Below are positions 8,243-17,419 of a DNA stretch of 64,000 nucleotides, piece after piece (position 1 is the stretch's first letter; each line of letters opens with the position of its first letter). Source of the DNA: Rhizobium album (lineage in GTDB: Bacteria; Pseudomonadota; Alphaproteobacteria; Rhizobiales; Rhizobiaceae); assembly GCF_003122325.1 (NCBI RefSeq), contig NZ_QFBC01000001.1, positions 496,001 to 560,000 of the forward strand, written 5' to 3'. The translations under genes and the position numbers were made by a program. The notes under the pieces are model-generated. The model searched no databases. It was given only the letters and a program-made list of their open reading frames with translations, and was not told the DNA's origin.

Positions 8243-11155
8243 TTAGGCCCGCTTGGTCAGCGGAAAACGTTCCTTGAGCAGGCGCAGCACGGAATCGCCG
8301 CCGATCGGCGCGCCGAAGAAATAGCTCTGGCCGAAATTGCAGCCGAGCTTGCCGAGTTCGATGGCATCCTCTTCCGTTTCGATCCCTTCGGCGACGACCT
8401 GCATGTCGAGATCGCGGGCCATGGAAATAATCGAGCGCAGCAGGATCGGCCGCTTGGCGCCGCCGTCGCGCACCAGCGTCTGGTCGATCTTGATGGTGTC
8501 GAAGGGGAAGCGGGTCAGATAGGCGAGCGAGGAATAGCCGGTGCCGAAATCGTCGAGCGCCAGGCCCATGCCGATCTCCTTCAGCTTGTCGAGCACCAGG
8601 CGGGCCTGTTCCGGGTTCTCCATCACCATGGATTCCGTCAGCTCCAGCTTGATCTGCGACGGCTGGCACTGCGTCTTGGCGAGGATCGCCCGCATGTCGC
8701 TGTAAAGCTCGTTGTTGAGCAACTGGGCGCTGGAAAGATTGACGGAGACGAAGATCGGCACGTCGCCGGCATATTGCTGCCAGTGCACCAGGTCGGAGCT
8801 CGCCCGCTCCAGCGCGAAGATGCCGAGCGGGCCGATCAGGTCGGAGGTTTCGGCGATCGGGATGAATTCCGTCGGCGGCACCGTGCCGCGCTTCGGGTGG
8901 TCCCAGCGCATCAGCGCCTCGAAACCGGCGATCTCGGCATCGGCCAGCCGCACGATCGGCTGGTAGACCAGTGTCAGTTCCTTGCGTTCGATGGCGCGGC
9001 GCAGGTCGGTTTCAAGCTGCAGGCGGTCGGCGCCAAAACTGCGGAACGCCGGCTGGAACGGCTCGACGCGATTACCGCCGGCGCGTTTGGCCCGGTACAT
9101 GGCAAGCTCGGCGTCGTTGAGCAGGCTGGTGGCGCTTTCCTGCTGGTCGACCCAGGAGGCAAGCCCGATCGACGCCGTCAGGATGATCTCGCGGTTGGCG
9201 AAGTTGAGCGGCACCATGATCGCCTTGCTGACCGCATCGGCGAAATCGGCCACCTTGGCCGGATCGCGCTCGGACACCAGGATGATGCCGAACTCGTCGC
9301 CGGAAAGCCGCGCCAGCGTATCCTGCGGCTTCAGGAGGCGGCGCAGGCGACGGGTGAGCGCGATCAGGATGTTGTCGCCGGCGGCGATGCCGAGCGCGTC
9401 GTTGACCTGCTTGTAGCGGTCGATATCGATCGCCATGACGGTCGGCCGGACGATGTCGCCGGTCGGCGCCAGCGTCAGCACCGATTGCAGCCGGTCGAGG
9501 AACACCTGGCGGTTCGGCAGGCCGGTCAGGTTGTCGCTCATGGCGTCATGCAGCAACCGGTCGACGGAGTTCTTCTGTTCCGTCACATCGATGATCGTGC
9601 CGACGCAGCGGATGATTTCGCCGTTGGAGCCGAGCACCGGCCGGGCGCGGATGGCGAGCCAATGGAAATGACCGTCTTCGGCGCGGATGCGGAATTCGTG
9701 GTTCAGCCGGCCGCGGCGATGTTCGAGCAGCACGTCGAGCGTGGCGCGGAAGCGGTCGCGGTCGTCGGGATGCAGGCGCGGCAGCCAGTTGCGCGCCGGC
9801 CCGTGCATCGAGCCCGGCGGCAGGCCGAGTTTCTGCGACACGTCGGGAATGGTGACGACGCGGTCGCGGGCGACGTCCCAGTCCCAGACGGTATCGCCGG
9901 AACCGGTCAGCGCCAAGGCCTGGCGTTCGAGGTCGGAAAACAGTCCCTGCTGGTAGGCGCCGCCGGCAAAGGCGTGCTGCATGACGGTGAAGCCGATCAA
10001 AAGCACGATCAGCACCAGGCCGCCGCCCAGCGCCGGCTGGATGATGTCGTTGTCGAGCTGCCCGGTGATCGTCAGCCATGCGCCGAAGATCCACACCAGG
10101 ATCAGCGCCCAGGCGGGGATCAAGAGGATGGCGCGGTCGTAGCGGTTGAAGCCGAGATAGACGATCAGGATGATGCCGACCGATGCCGTCAGCGCGAAGG
10201 AAACGCGGGCGATGCCGGAAGCGACCGAAGGATCGTAGATGGCGACGCCGAACAGCACGCCGAGCCCCAGTATCCAGGCAAGGGTGACGTAGCCCAGATG
10301 CACATGCCATCGGTTGAGATTGAGATAGGTGAACAGGAAGATCACCAGGCTGGACGCCAGCGCCACCTCGGCGCAGGCGCGCCATATGCGCTGGTCTCCC
10401 GAGGTCAGGCTGATCAGCTTTTCGAGGAAGCCGAAATCGACGCAGACGTAACCGAGCACCGCCCAGGCAAGCGCTGCGGTCGCCGGCAGCATCGAGGTGC
10501 CCTTGACGACGAAGAGGATGGTCAGGAACACCGCCAGCAGGCCGGCGATGCCGAGCACGATGCCGCGGTAGAGCGTAAACGCGTTGACTGTATCCTTGTA
10601 GGCATTCGGCTCCCACAGGTAGATCTGCGGCAGTTCCGGCGTCGAAAGCTCGGCGACGAAGGTGATCACGGCGCCGGGATTGAGCGTGATGCGGAAGACG
10701 TCGGCCTCCTCGCTCGGCTGCCGGTCGAGCGCGAACCCTTCGCTCGGCGTGATCGAGATGATGCGCTGCGAACCGAGGTCCGGCCAGAACAGCTTCGAAT
10801 CGACGAGGCGGAAATGCGGGGCGACGATGACGCGCTCCAGCTGCTCTTCCGAAACGTTGGCGAGCGCGAAGACCGCCCAGTCGCCCTGGTGGTTTTCCGA
10901 GCTGGCGCGCACCTCGATGCGCCGGCGGATGCCGTCGGCGCCGGCGGCGGTGGAGACCTGGAAGGCTTCGCCCTGGTTGGTATAGATCTCCGTGGTGCTG
11001 GTCAGGTCCAGCGCCGTGTCGTCGCGGGAAATCTTGATCGGCTCGGCGGCGAAGGCGCCCGTCCATGCCGTCAGCAGGAAAAGCGCCGCCAGGATAGCCG
11101 GGAGGGCGATCAGCCGGCGGGCTGACGACAAGAGCATCGTACCGTTCAAAGTCAT
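8243..11155 (-). CDS. Membrane PAS-GGDEF-EAL c-di-GMP signalling protein
   Basis: A 970-residue sensor. Residues 12-37 are a signal or anchor; 38-190 look like a periplasmic sensing domain; 197-400 hold about seven membrane helices (a 7TM-type architecture). Then come a PAS domain (about 411-528, ending IIDVTEQK), GGDEF (540-695) and EAL (712-965). The GGDEF signature is changed to SGDEF (618-622), so cyclase activity is doubtful. The EAL side looks intact: EALMR 746-750, ELTES about 838, DDFGTGYSS 868-876. A net phosphodiesterase role is the best inference. It overlaps the upstream acetyltransferase gene by 4 nt. Confidence 0.93.
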   Translation of the reverse strand: MTLNGTMLLSSARRLIALPAILAALFLLTAWTGAFAAEPIKISRDDTALDLTSTTEIYTNQGEAFQVSTAAGADGIRRRIEVRASSENHQGDWAVFALANVSEEQLERVIVAPHFRLVDSKLFWPDLGSQRIISITPSEGFALDRQPSEEADVFRITLNPGAVITFVAELSTPELPQIYLWEPNAYKDTVNAFTLYRGIVLGIAGLLAVFLTILFVVKGTSMLPATAALAWAVLGYVCVDFGFLEKLISLTSGDQRIWRACAEVALASSLVIFLFTYLNLNRWHVHLGYVTLAWILGLGVLFGVAIYDPSVASGIARVSFALTASVGIILIVYLGFNRYDRAILLIPAWALILVWIFGAWLTITGQLDNDIIQPALGGGLVLIVLLIGFTVMQHAFAGGAYQQGLFSDLERQALALTGSGDTVWDWDVARDRVVTIPDVSQKLGLPPGSMHGPARNWLPRLHPDDRDRFRATLDVLLEHRRGRLNHEFRIRAEDGHFHWLAIRARPVLGSNGEIIRCVGTIIDVTEQKNSVDRLLHDAMSDNLTGLPNRQVFLDRLQSVLTLAPTGDIVRPTVMAIDIDRYKQVNDALGIAAGDNILIALTRRLRRLLKPQDTLARLSGDEFGIILVSERDPAKVADFADAVSKAIMVPLNFANREIILTASIGLASWVDQQESATSLLNDAELAMYRAKRAGGNRVEPFQPAFRSFGADRLQLETDLRRAIERKELTLVYQPIVRLADAEIAGFEALMRWDHPKRGTVPPTEFIPIAETSDLIGPLGIFALERASSDLVHWQQYAGDVPIFVSVNLSSAQLLNNELYSDMRAILAKTQCQPSQIKLELTESMVMENPEQARLVLDKLKEIGMGLALDDFGTGYSSLAYLTRFPFDTIKIDQTLVRDGGAKRPILLRSIISMARDLDMQVVAEGIETEEDAIELGKLGCNFGQSYFFGAPIGGDSVLRLLKERFPLTKRA

Positions 11156-11766
11156 GGGGTGCGTATTTTCCCGTCCATCTCACCGTCCGTGGCCAATCTG
11201 GAGAACATCACATGATCCCGCCACTGTCCGTTGATTTTCAAATATTCCCTCAAATGCCCTTCGCGACGAAAGCCGGCTTTTTCCAGAAGCCGGATACTGC
11301 GTGTGTTGTCCGGAATACAGGCTGCCTCGATCCGGTGCAACTGAAGCCCTGAAAAGATGTAAGGTATAACGAGTCGAAGTGCGGCGAACATATGGCCCTG
11401 ACCGGCATATTTCTCGCCCATCCAGTAGCCGATCATGCAGCTTTGCGCCGCGCCGCGGCGGATATAGCCGATGGTCATGCCGCCGAGCAGCGCGTTGTCG
11501 GCCTTGCGGAAAAGGAAAAACGGCGCCGCCTGCCCGGAGGCATATTCCTGTTCGTTGCGCTGCACCCGGCGGCGAAAGGCGCTTTCCGTCAGTTCGTCGT
11601 GACGCCAGGTGGGCTCCCAGGGTTCGAGGAAAGCTCGGCTTTCGGCCCGCAGCTGATGCCATTGGCGGAAATCGCCGTATCGCGGCAGCCTGAGAGTGAG
11701 CGCGTCGCCAACAAGTTCGACCGTCTCCGGCTGCCGCGACAGAAACCGAAAAACCGATCGTGCCAT
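11152..11766 (-). CDS. RimJ/RimL-type GNAT acetyltransferase
   Basis: A 204-residue N-acetyltransferase of the group that includes the ribosomal-protein acetylases RimJ and RimL. Visible family features are LRLPRYGDFRQWHQLRAESRAFLEPWEP near the start, the acetyl-CoA loop YWMGEKYAGQGHMFAAL, and HRIEAACIPDNTRSIRLLEKAGF, the standard GNAT motif B. The actual substrate is unknown. Its stop overlaps the start of the GGDEF/EAL gene by 4 nt, so the pair is probably coupled. Confidence 0.92.
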   Translation of the reverse strand: MARSVFRFLSRQPETVELVGDALTLRLPRYGDFRQWHQLRAESRAFLEPWEPTWRHDELTESAFRRRVQRNEQEYASGQAAPFFLFRKADNALLGGMTIGYIRRGAAQSCMIGYWMGEKYAGQGHMFAALRLVIPYIFSGLQLHRIEAACIPDNTRSIRLLEKAGFRREGHLREYLKINGQWRDHVMFSRLATDGEMDGKIRTP

Positions 11767-11840
11767 CAGATACTCCCGGCTGGGCCGGCCGGACGGATCC
11801 GGCGGGGTAAGGGTTGCGGTCGACGTGCCGGAACGGCCGA

Positions 11841-13139
11841 TCAGCCTTTGGCCGTCAGCGGTTTCGGGGCAGGCGTCGACAGGGATGCGATGATGTCTTC
11901 CATGGGCGCCAGCTGTTCCAGCGGCCCGATCGCCGACAGCGTCGGCGCCTTGTCGAAGAACAGACGTCCGGCGAGATCGGTCAGGCGTTCGGTGGTAATG
12001 CCCGCCAGGCGTTCCATCAGTTCCTGGTTGGTGATCAACCGGCCGTACAGCATCATCTGCCGCGCCATCTGGCCGGCGCGGGCGGCCGGGCTCTCCTGGC
12101 CCATCAGCAGCTGGGCGCGAATCTGGGCGCGGGCGCGCTCGATTTCCTGCTGGTCGATGCGCTCCGACGACTTGCGCAACTCGTCGACGATGACAGGCAC
12201 CAGCTCGGGCAGGTTCTCGCCGCCTGTCGCCGCATGCACGCCAAAAATGCCGGTATCGGAAAAGCCCCAGTGGAAGGCGTAGACGGAATAGCAGAGGCCG
12301 CGGTTCTCGCGCACTTCCTGGAACAGCCGCGAGGACATGCCGCCGCCGAGGATGTTGGCGAGGATCTGCGAACAGTAGAAGTCGCGGGCGTGATAGGCCT
12401 TGCCCTCGAAACCGAGCAGCACCTGCGCGTCCATCAGGTCGCGGCCTTCGCGCACCTCGCCGCCGGTATAGATCGCCGGCTCGAAGACCGGCGGGGCCGA
12501 CGGTGCGGTCGGCAGGCCGGAAAAGCGCTGCTCCACCTGCCGCACGAAGGTGTCGTGATCGACGGCGCCGGCAGCGACGACGAACATGCGGTCGGTCGTA
12601 TAGTTGCGGCCGAGATAGGCGCGGATGTCGTCGGGCGAAAAGCTCATCACCGTGTCCGGCGTGCCGAGGATCGGCCGGCCGATCGTCTGGTCCTTGTAGG
12701 CCATGCCGGAGAACTTGTCGAAGACGACGTCGTCGGGCGTGTCGTCGGCAGCGCCGATTTCCTGCAGGATGACGTTCTTTTCGCGATCGAGCTCTTCCTC
12801 GTCGAAGGCGGATTCGGTGAGGATGTCCGCCAGGATATCCACCGCCAGGGCCGTATCGTCCTTCAGGACGCGGGCATAATAGGAGGTGGTTTCCGTCGAT
12901 GTGGCGGCATTCACCTCGCCGCCGACGTTCTCGATCTCCTCTGCGATCTGGCGCGCCGTCCGGCGCGCCGTGCCCTTGAAGGCCATGTGTTCGAGAAGAT
13001 GGGCGATGCCGTGCTCAGCTTCCGTTTCGTTGCGTGAACCCGATTTGATCCATACGCCGAGAGCTGCGCTCTCCAGATGCGGCATTTTTTCGGTAACGAC
13101 CGTCAACCCGGAAGGAAGCCGGGTGCACTCAACATTCAT
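11841..13139 (-). CDS. M16 family zinc peptidase (mitochondrial processing peptidase-like)
   Basis: A 432-residue pitrilysin/insulinase-type protein, the bacterial relative of mitochondrial processing peptidase beta. The inverted zinc motif HLLEH occupies 47-51 with FKGT after it, and the distal glutamate region is EELDREKNVILQEI. The N-terminus (LPSGLTVVTEKMPHLESAALGVWIKSGSRNE) is typical of this family. No signal peptide is visible. It lies 21 bp downstream of thrC on the same strand, a conserved neighbourhood in rhizobia, and is probably co-transcribed with it. Confidence 0.95.
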   Translation of the reverse strand: MNVECTRLPSGLTVVTEKMPHLESAALGVWIKSGSRNETEAEHGIAHLLEHMAFKGTARRTARQIAEEIENVGGEVNAATSTETTSYYARVLKDDTALAVDILADILTESAFDEEELDREKNVILQEIGAADDTPDDVVFDKFSGMAYKDQTIGRPILGTPDTVMSFSPDDIRAYLGRNYTTDRMFVVAAGAVDHDTFVRQVEQRFSGLPTAPSAPPVFEPAIYTGGEVREGRDLMDAQVLLGFEGKAYHARDFYCSQILANILGGGMSSRLFQEVRENRGLCYSVYAFHWGFSDTGIFGVHAATGGENLPELVPVIVDELRKSSERIDQQEIERARAQIRAQLLMGQESPAARAGQMARQMMLYGRLITNQELMERLAGITTERLTDLAGRLFFDKAPTLSAIGPLEQLAPMEDIIASLSTPAPKPLTAKG

Positions 13140-13160
13140 CGTCTGTCTTTCTGCGCCGTA

Positions 13161-14567
13161 CTAGTCTGTGATCCGGGCATGTTTGTCGATAAAGCTTTCG
13201 ACGGTCTTAAGCTCCGGCTCCAGAATGTCAAAGCGCTCCTCCCTGTCCATCAAGTCAGCAAGCCATGCCGGAAGCGCCGGGTCAATACCGGAGGCCGATT
13301 TTACGGCGTCCGGGAATTTCGCCGGATGGGCGGTGGCGAGCGTTACCATCGGACTATTGGCCTTTTCATGCTTTTTGGCAACATGCACGCCGATGGCGGT
13401 GTGCGGGTCGAGCAGGTAACCGGTTTCGGCGAGCGTGTCGCGAATGGTGTCCTTGACCTGCTTCTCGCTGGCGCGGCCGGCACGGAACTCGCGGCGGATC
13501 GCTTTCAGCGCTTCGTCCCTGATCTCGAAGGAACCGGACTGCTTCAGGCTGTCCATGGCCGAGCGCACGGCACCGGCATCGCGGCCATAGGCTTCGAACA
13601 GCAGCCGCTCGAAGTTCGAGGAGATCTGGATATCCATCGACGGCGACGTCGTGGCCTTGACCGCCTTCATCTCATAGCGGCCGGTCTTCAGCGTGCGGGC
13701 GAGGATGTCGTTCTCGTTGGTGGCGATCACCAGCCGGTCGATCGGCAGGCCCATCTTCTTGGCGACGTAACCGGCGAAGATATCGCCGAAATTGCCGGTC
13801 GGCACGGTAAACGAGATCTTGCGATCCGGCCCGCCAAGCGCGATCGCGGTGGTGAAATAATAGACCACCTGCGCCATGATGCGCGCCCAGTTGATCGAGT
13901 TGACGCCGGAAAGCTTCACTCGGTCGCGGAAGGCGGCGTCGTTGAACATGCCCTTCACCAGCGTCTGGCAATCGTCGAAATTGCCCTTGATCGCCAGCGC
14001 ATGGACGTTGTTTTCCGTAGACGTCGTCATCTGGTGCTGCTGCACCGGCGAGACCTTGCCGTGCGGGAAAAGAATGAATATGTCGGTGCGCTCGCGCCCG
14101 GCAAAGGCGTCGATGGCCGCGCCGCCCGTATCGCCCGACGTGGCGCCGACGATGGTGGCGCGCTGGTTGCGTTCCGTCAGGACATAATCCATCAGCCGGC
14201 CGAGCAGCTGCATCGCCACGTCCTTGAAGGCGAGCGTCGTGCCGTGGAACAGTTCGAGGATGAAGGAATTCGGGCCGGTCTGCACCAGCGGCGCCACGCC
14301 CGGATGGCGGAAGGTGGCATAGGCCTCGTCGATCATCGCACGGAACTTTTCAGCGGGGATCTCGCCGCCGGTGAAGCGGTAGAGCACCTCGAAGGCGATC
14401 TCCTGGTAGGATTTCCCGCGCAGCGCCCGGATTTCCCGCTTCGACATCGTCGGCCATTCGCGTGGCACGTAGAGCCCGCCATCCTTGGCAAGGCCCGCCA
14501 GCAGCGCGTCGCTGAAGCCGAGGGAAGGGGCCTCGCCCCGGGTTGAGATATAATCCACGACGGTCAT
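13161..14567 (-). CDS. thrC: Threonine synthase
   Basis: A PLP enzyme converting O-phosphohomoserine to threonine, the step after the ThrB encoded at 2112-3080. The 468-residue protein is of the longer type. K115 in FHGTTLAFKDVAMQ is the expected Schiff-base lysine; TSGDTGGAA and the PTGNFGDIFAGYVAKKMGLP phosphate-binding stretch are present. The start MTVVDYISTRGEAP is the usual one. The M16 peptidase gene follows closely. Confidence 0.97.
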   Translation of the reverse strand: MTVVDYISTRGEAPSLGFSDALLAGLAKDGGLYVPREWPTMSKREIRALRGKSYQEIAFEVLYRFTGGEIPAEKFRAMIDEAYATFRHPGVAPLVQTGPNSFILELFHGTTLAFKDVAMQLLGRLMDYVLTERNQRATIVGATSGDTGGAAIDAFAGRERTDIFILFPHGKVSPVQQHQMTTSTENNVHALAIKGNFDDCQTLVKGMFNDAAFRDRVKLSGVNSINWARIMAQVVYYFTTAIALGGPDRKISFTVPTGNFGDIFAGYVAKKMGLPIDRLVIATNENDILARTLKTGRYEMKAVKATTSPSMDIQISSNFERLLFEAYGRDAGAVRSAMDSLKQSGSFEIRDEALKAIRREFRAGRASEKQVKDTIRDTLAETGYLLDPHTAIGVHVAKKHEKANSPMVTLATAHPAKFPDAVKSASGIDPALPAWLADLMDREERFDILEPELKTVESFIDKHARITD

Positions 14568-14877
14568 CCTTGGTCTTGAAGAGCGGAAGAGAATTCTGTA
14601 GCGCAGAGCCGTAAGCCTAGGGGAGGAAACGCAAGGGCATCCGTCATTTTGCGCCAGAAGCGGCGCGCACTTTTCGCAACTGCGTCAATCGCCGACCTTG
14701 CGAGCAGGGTCGCGGACACCGCACCTCTTTGCGGCAAAAGCGAAAATTGCACCAAAACGCGCTTACCCAATCGATTTTTCTCTGCGTCGCTGCTATAGAC
14801 CATCGCCGCGGGTCATGAAAGACCCGGTATAAAGGTTTAAAGCCGGCAAACGGCGGAATGCAGGGAGTGGCAGTATC
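14568..14877. other. Intergenic region between thrC and the lipoprotein gene
   Basis: 310 bp between two divergent genes, so it should hold both promoters. I see no convincing ORF, tRNA or riboswitch. An ATA-rich stretch around 14826-14842 (CCGGTATAAAGGTTTAAAG) could contain part of the plus-strand promoter, but I cannot assign -35 and -10 boxes with confidence. Confidence 0.4.
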
Positions 14878-15429
14878 GTGTCAGCTTATGTCTCGCGGCC
14901 TATCGTTTTTGCGGCTGCTCTCACCCTCCTTGCGGGCTGCAACACGCAAAAGACGCTCGAAACGACGGACAACAAATCCGCCGCTGCCGCGCCGACGGAC
15001 ACCATGCCGGTGGTCGAGGGAACCTGCCCGCAGATCTTCCTGCGCGACGGCACCTCCTCTTATCGCACCTACGCCAAGGGCGGCAAGGACGACCCGGCCA
15101 AGGTGATCTATCAGGCATCGCTCGCCGAGACTTCGCGCAGCTGCACGATGAACGCCAGCGCCATGAACATCACCGTCGTCGCCCAGGGCCGACTGGTCAC
15201 CGGACCGGTCGGCTCGGCCGGCAATCTGGTGATGCCGATCCGTGTCGCCGTGACCGATGGCCAGACGACGCTCTATTCCGAACTGGTCAAGTTCGAGGCC
15301 GCCATTCCGGCCGGCGGCAGCTCGGCACAGTTCGTCTTCCGCAAGGACAATGTCAGCATTCCCGGCGGTGCCGGCAAGCTTGCCAAGATCTATATCGGTT
15401 TCGATGAAGGCCCGTACAACACCAAATAA
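14878..15429 (+). CDS. Putative lipoprotein, unknown function
   Basis: A 183-residue protein with a lipoprotein signal: hydrophobic stretch then LLAGC, lipidated cysteine at C21. The mature part is rich in beta-type sequence (AMNITVVAQGRLVTGPVG, then VTDGQTTLYSELVKFEA), suggesting a sandwich fold in the periplasm. No family name is certain. The GTG start is taken because the frame gives a complete signal peptide there and GGGAG lies upstream; no in-frame ATG alternative fits. Confidence 0.82.
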   Translation: MSAYVSRPIVFAAALTLLAGCNTQKTLETTDNKSAAAAPTDTMPVVEGTCPQIFLRDGTSSYRTYAKGGKDDPAKVIYQASLAETSRSCTMNASAMNITVVAQGRLVTGPVGSAGNLVMPIRVAVTDGQTTLYSELVKFEAAIPAGGSSAQFVFRKDNVSIPGGAGKLAKIYIGFDEGPYNTK

Positions 15430-15489
15430 CCGCCGGCCTTTGACGACGATGCCCGCGACCTCCCTGTCCCCCGGCGGAAGGGCGGTCGC

Positions 15490-16413
15490 GTGAAGATTGG
15501 CATCGTGCGCAATCCGGTCGCAGGCTCCGCCGCTGCGCGCAGGCTCTGGCCGCGGCTGCTCGCGGCGCTTCGGCGACAGGCTTCCGAGACCACCATCCTC
15601 GAAACCCGCGGCGCCGGCGACGCCGCGCGCCATGCGCGCAGCCTTTGCGACGGCGGTGCCGATCTTGTCATCGCCGTCGGCGGCGACGGCACGATCGGCG
15701 AAACGGTGGACGGCATCCTCACCTCCTCGCGGCCGGAAACGGCCTTCTCCTTCCTGGCGCAGGGCACCGGTGCCGATTTCGCCCGCAATTTTTCGCCGGC
15801 AGGCGACCCCGAGGCGATGGTCGAAGCCCTGCTTGCCGCCCCTGTGCGAAGCGTCGATGCCGGGCTGATGCATTGCCGAGGCGAGGATGGTGCTCCGGTC
15901 GAGCGCCATTTCGCCAACATCGCCAGCTTTGGCGTGCCGGGACCGATCGTGCGTTCCGTCAACACGGCGAAACGTGGCCGCAGCATGCCTGGGTCGCTAC
16001 GGTTTCTCTATCATTCGGCGCGGGAAATCCTGCGTTACCGTCCCGAGGGCGTGCGCCTGACGCTCGACGGCAAGATCACCTTCGAAGGCCCCATCACCGC
16101 GATTGCCGTCTGCAACGGCGCCTGGTTCGGCGGCGGCATGCATGTGGCGCCCGATGCCGTGCTCGATGACGGATTTTTCGATGTCGTGCTCCTGGGCGGG
16201 GCGCCGACGCTCAACGTGTTCGGCCTGCTCAACAAGCTATACAGCGGCGCCCACATCCGCGATCCGCTGGTCCGTGTTTTTCGCGCCCGGACCGTGGAGG
16301 CGGAGCCGCTCGGCGGACGGGCGGCATTGATGGACTGCGACGGCGAAGCGCCGGGGAGCCTGCCTGCCCGTTTCGAATGCCTGCCCGGCCGGCTGCGGCT
16401 CAAAAGTTTTTAG
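15490..16413 (+). CDS. Diacylglycerol/sphingosine kinase-like lipid kinase
   Basis: A 307-residue protein with the DAGK catalytic signature IAVGGDGTIGETVDGI near residues 61-74, preceded by VRNPVAGSAAARR at the N-terminus and followed by FLAQGTGADFARN (the GTGNDFAR-like motif). The C-terminal half contains GGGMHVAPDAVLDDGFFDVVLL, also typical. It probably phosphorylates a membrane lipid using ATP; the substrate is not predictable. It begins with GTG 60 bp after the lipoprotein gene and may share its transcript. Confidence 0.92.
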   Translation: MKIGIVRNPVAGSAAARRLWPRLLAALRRQASETTILETRGAGDAARHARSLCDGGADLVIAVGGDGTIGETVDGILTSSRPETAFSFLAQGTGADFARNFSPAGDPEAMVEALLAAPVRSVDAGLMHCRGEDGAPVERHFANIASFGVPGPIVRSVNTAKRGRSMPGSLRFLYHSAREILRYRPEGVRLTLDGKITFEGPITAIAVCNGAWFGGGMHVAPDAVLDDGFFDVVLLGGAPTLNVFGLLNKLYSGAHIRDPLVRVFRARTVEAEPLGGRAALMDCDGEAPGSLPARFECLPGRLRLKSF

Positions 16414-16465
16414 AAAGTACGGCGTTCTAACTCGCTCCGCGAGATGTGGAGGGAAACGTTGCCAC

Positions 16466-16508
16466 GGCTCCCGCTTGCGGGGAGAAGGTGCCGGCAGGCG
16501 GATGAGGG
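16466..16508. repeat. REP-like palindromic element
   Basis: CTCCCGCTTGCGGGGAGAAGG followed by GTGCCGGCAGGCGGATGAGGG is a common rhizobial intergenic palindrome. It lies between the convergent lipid kinase and HAD genes, where it may also act as a terminator or mRNA stabiliser. Related copies occur at about 20675, 29854, 40824, 57726 and 57808. Confidence 0.75.
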
Positions 16509-16551
16509 ATCGGTCGCAACCCCCAAAACCGGCAACCGGCTCGCCGAACGT

Positions 16552-17241
16552 TCAGATCGCCCCCGCCCACTCCGCGAGTGCTGCGACAACCGCCGGCAGG
16601 TCGGCCATGCGTGCAATCACCGTTTCGGCGCCGGCATCCGTCAGCCGGTCGGCATGGGCGGGATAGGTGTGCGAACCGCCGGTAAAACCGACGACACGCA
16701 TGCCGGCGGCGCGCGCCGCATGGATGCCGTGGACGGAATCCTCGATCACCAGCGTCCGTGCCGGCTTGACGCCGAATTGTTCGGCACCGTGCAGGTAGAT
16801 ATCCGGCTTCGGCTTCGCCCGGTCGGCACCGAGATCCTTGGCGGAATAGATGTGCGGCGCGAAATAGTCGCGCAGGCCGACCTTGGTCAGCATCATCTCC
16901 AGCCGGTGCGACGAGGAGTTGGAACAGATGCCGCGCGGCTGCGTCAGCCGCGACAGCGCGAACTTGACGCCGTCGATGATCTTCACCTCGCGCTCCAGCC
17001 GTGCATCCAGAAGCTTTTCCGACTTGTCGAGCAGCGTCGCCGAAAACGGGATATCCGCCTCCTTCTCGACGGTGAACAGGATGTCGCGCCAGGTCAGGCC
17101 GGCAAACCGTTCGTTCATCTCCTCGACGGTGATGGGATAACCGGCCTCGGTCAGCAGCGAGGATTCCACCTTGGCGGAAATGATTTCCGAATCGACGAGC
17201 ACGCCGTCGCAATCGAAGAGAAGAAGGTCGAAGCCGCTCAT
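16552..17241 (-). CDS. HAD-superfamily phosphatase, beta-phosphoglucomutase-like
   Basis: A 229-residue HAD hydrolase with all four motifs: DCDGVLVDSE (nucleophile aspartate near residue 9), SNSS (motif II), KPKPDIY (motif III lysine) and VIEDSVHG (motif IV). The cap insertion type matches subfamily IA enzymes such as phosphoglycolate phosphatase and beta-phosphoglucomutase. The substrate is unknown. The start at MSGFDLLLFDCDG is preferred over an open extension to 17298 because HAD motif I normally begins within the first ten residues. Confidence 0.9.
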   Translation of the reverse strand: MSGFDLLLFDCDGVLVDSEIISAKVESSLLTEAGYPITVEEMNERFAGLTWRDILFTVEKEADIPFSATLLDKSEKLLDARLEREVKIIDGVKFALSRLTQPRGICSNSSSHRLEMMLTKVGLRDYFAPHIYSAKDLGADRAKPKPDIYLHGAEQFGVKPARTLVIEDSVHGIHAARAAGMRVVGFTGGSHTYPAHADRLTDAGAETVIARMADLPAVVAALAEWAGAI

Positions 17242-17419
17242 GACAAACACCCTGTTTCGAATTGCCGGCGCTTTACACGATGGCAGCGCCAATCTCAACC
17301 GGAAGCGCGCATGGCTGCGATGCGCCTTGCGGGCGGCTTTGGCGGGAGCGCCCGCATTTGCCTTGGCGGCTGCGGCGTTCTAGCTTCGGCACGGCGATTC
17401 CCGCCGGCGGTAAGGATAG

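Noticed and set aside
8774-11125. 783-codon plus-strand frame over the GGDEF/EAL gene.
   Set aside because: Same reason; the minus-strand gene has clear domains and motifs.
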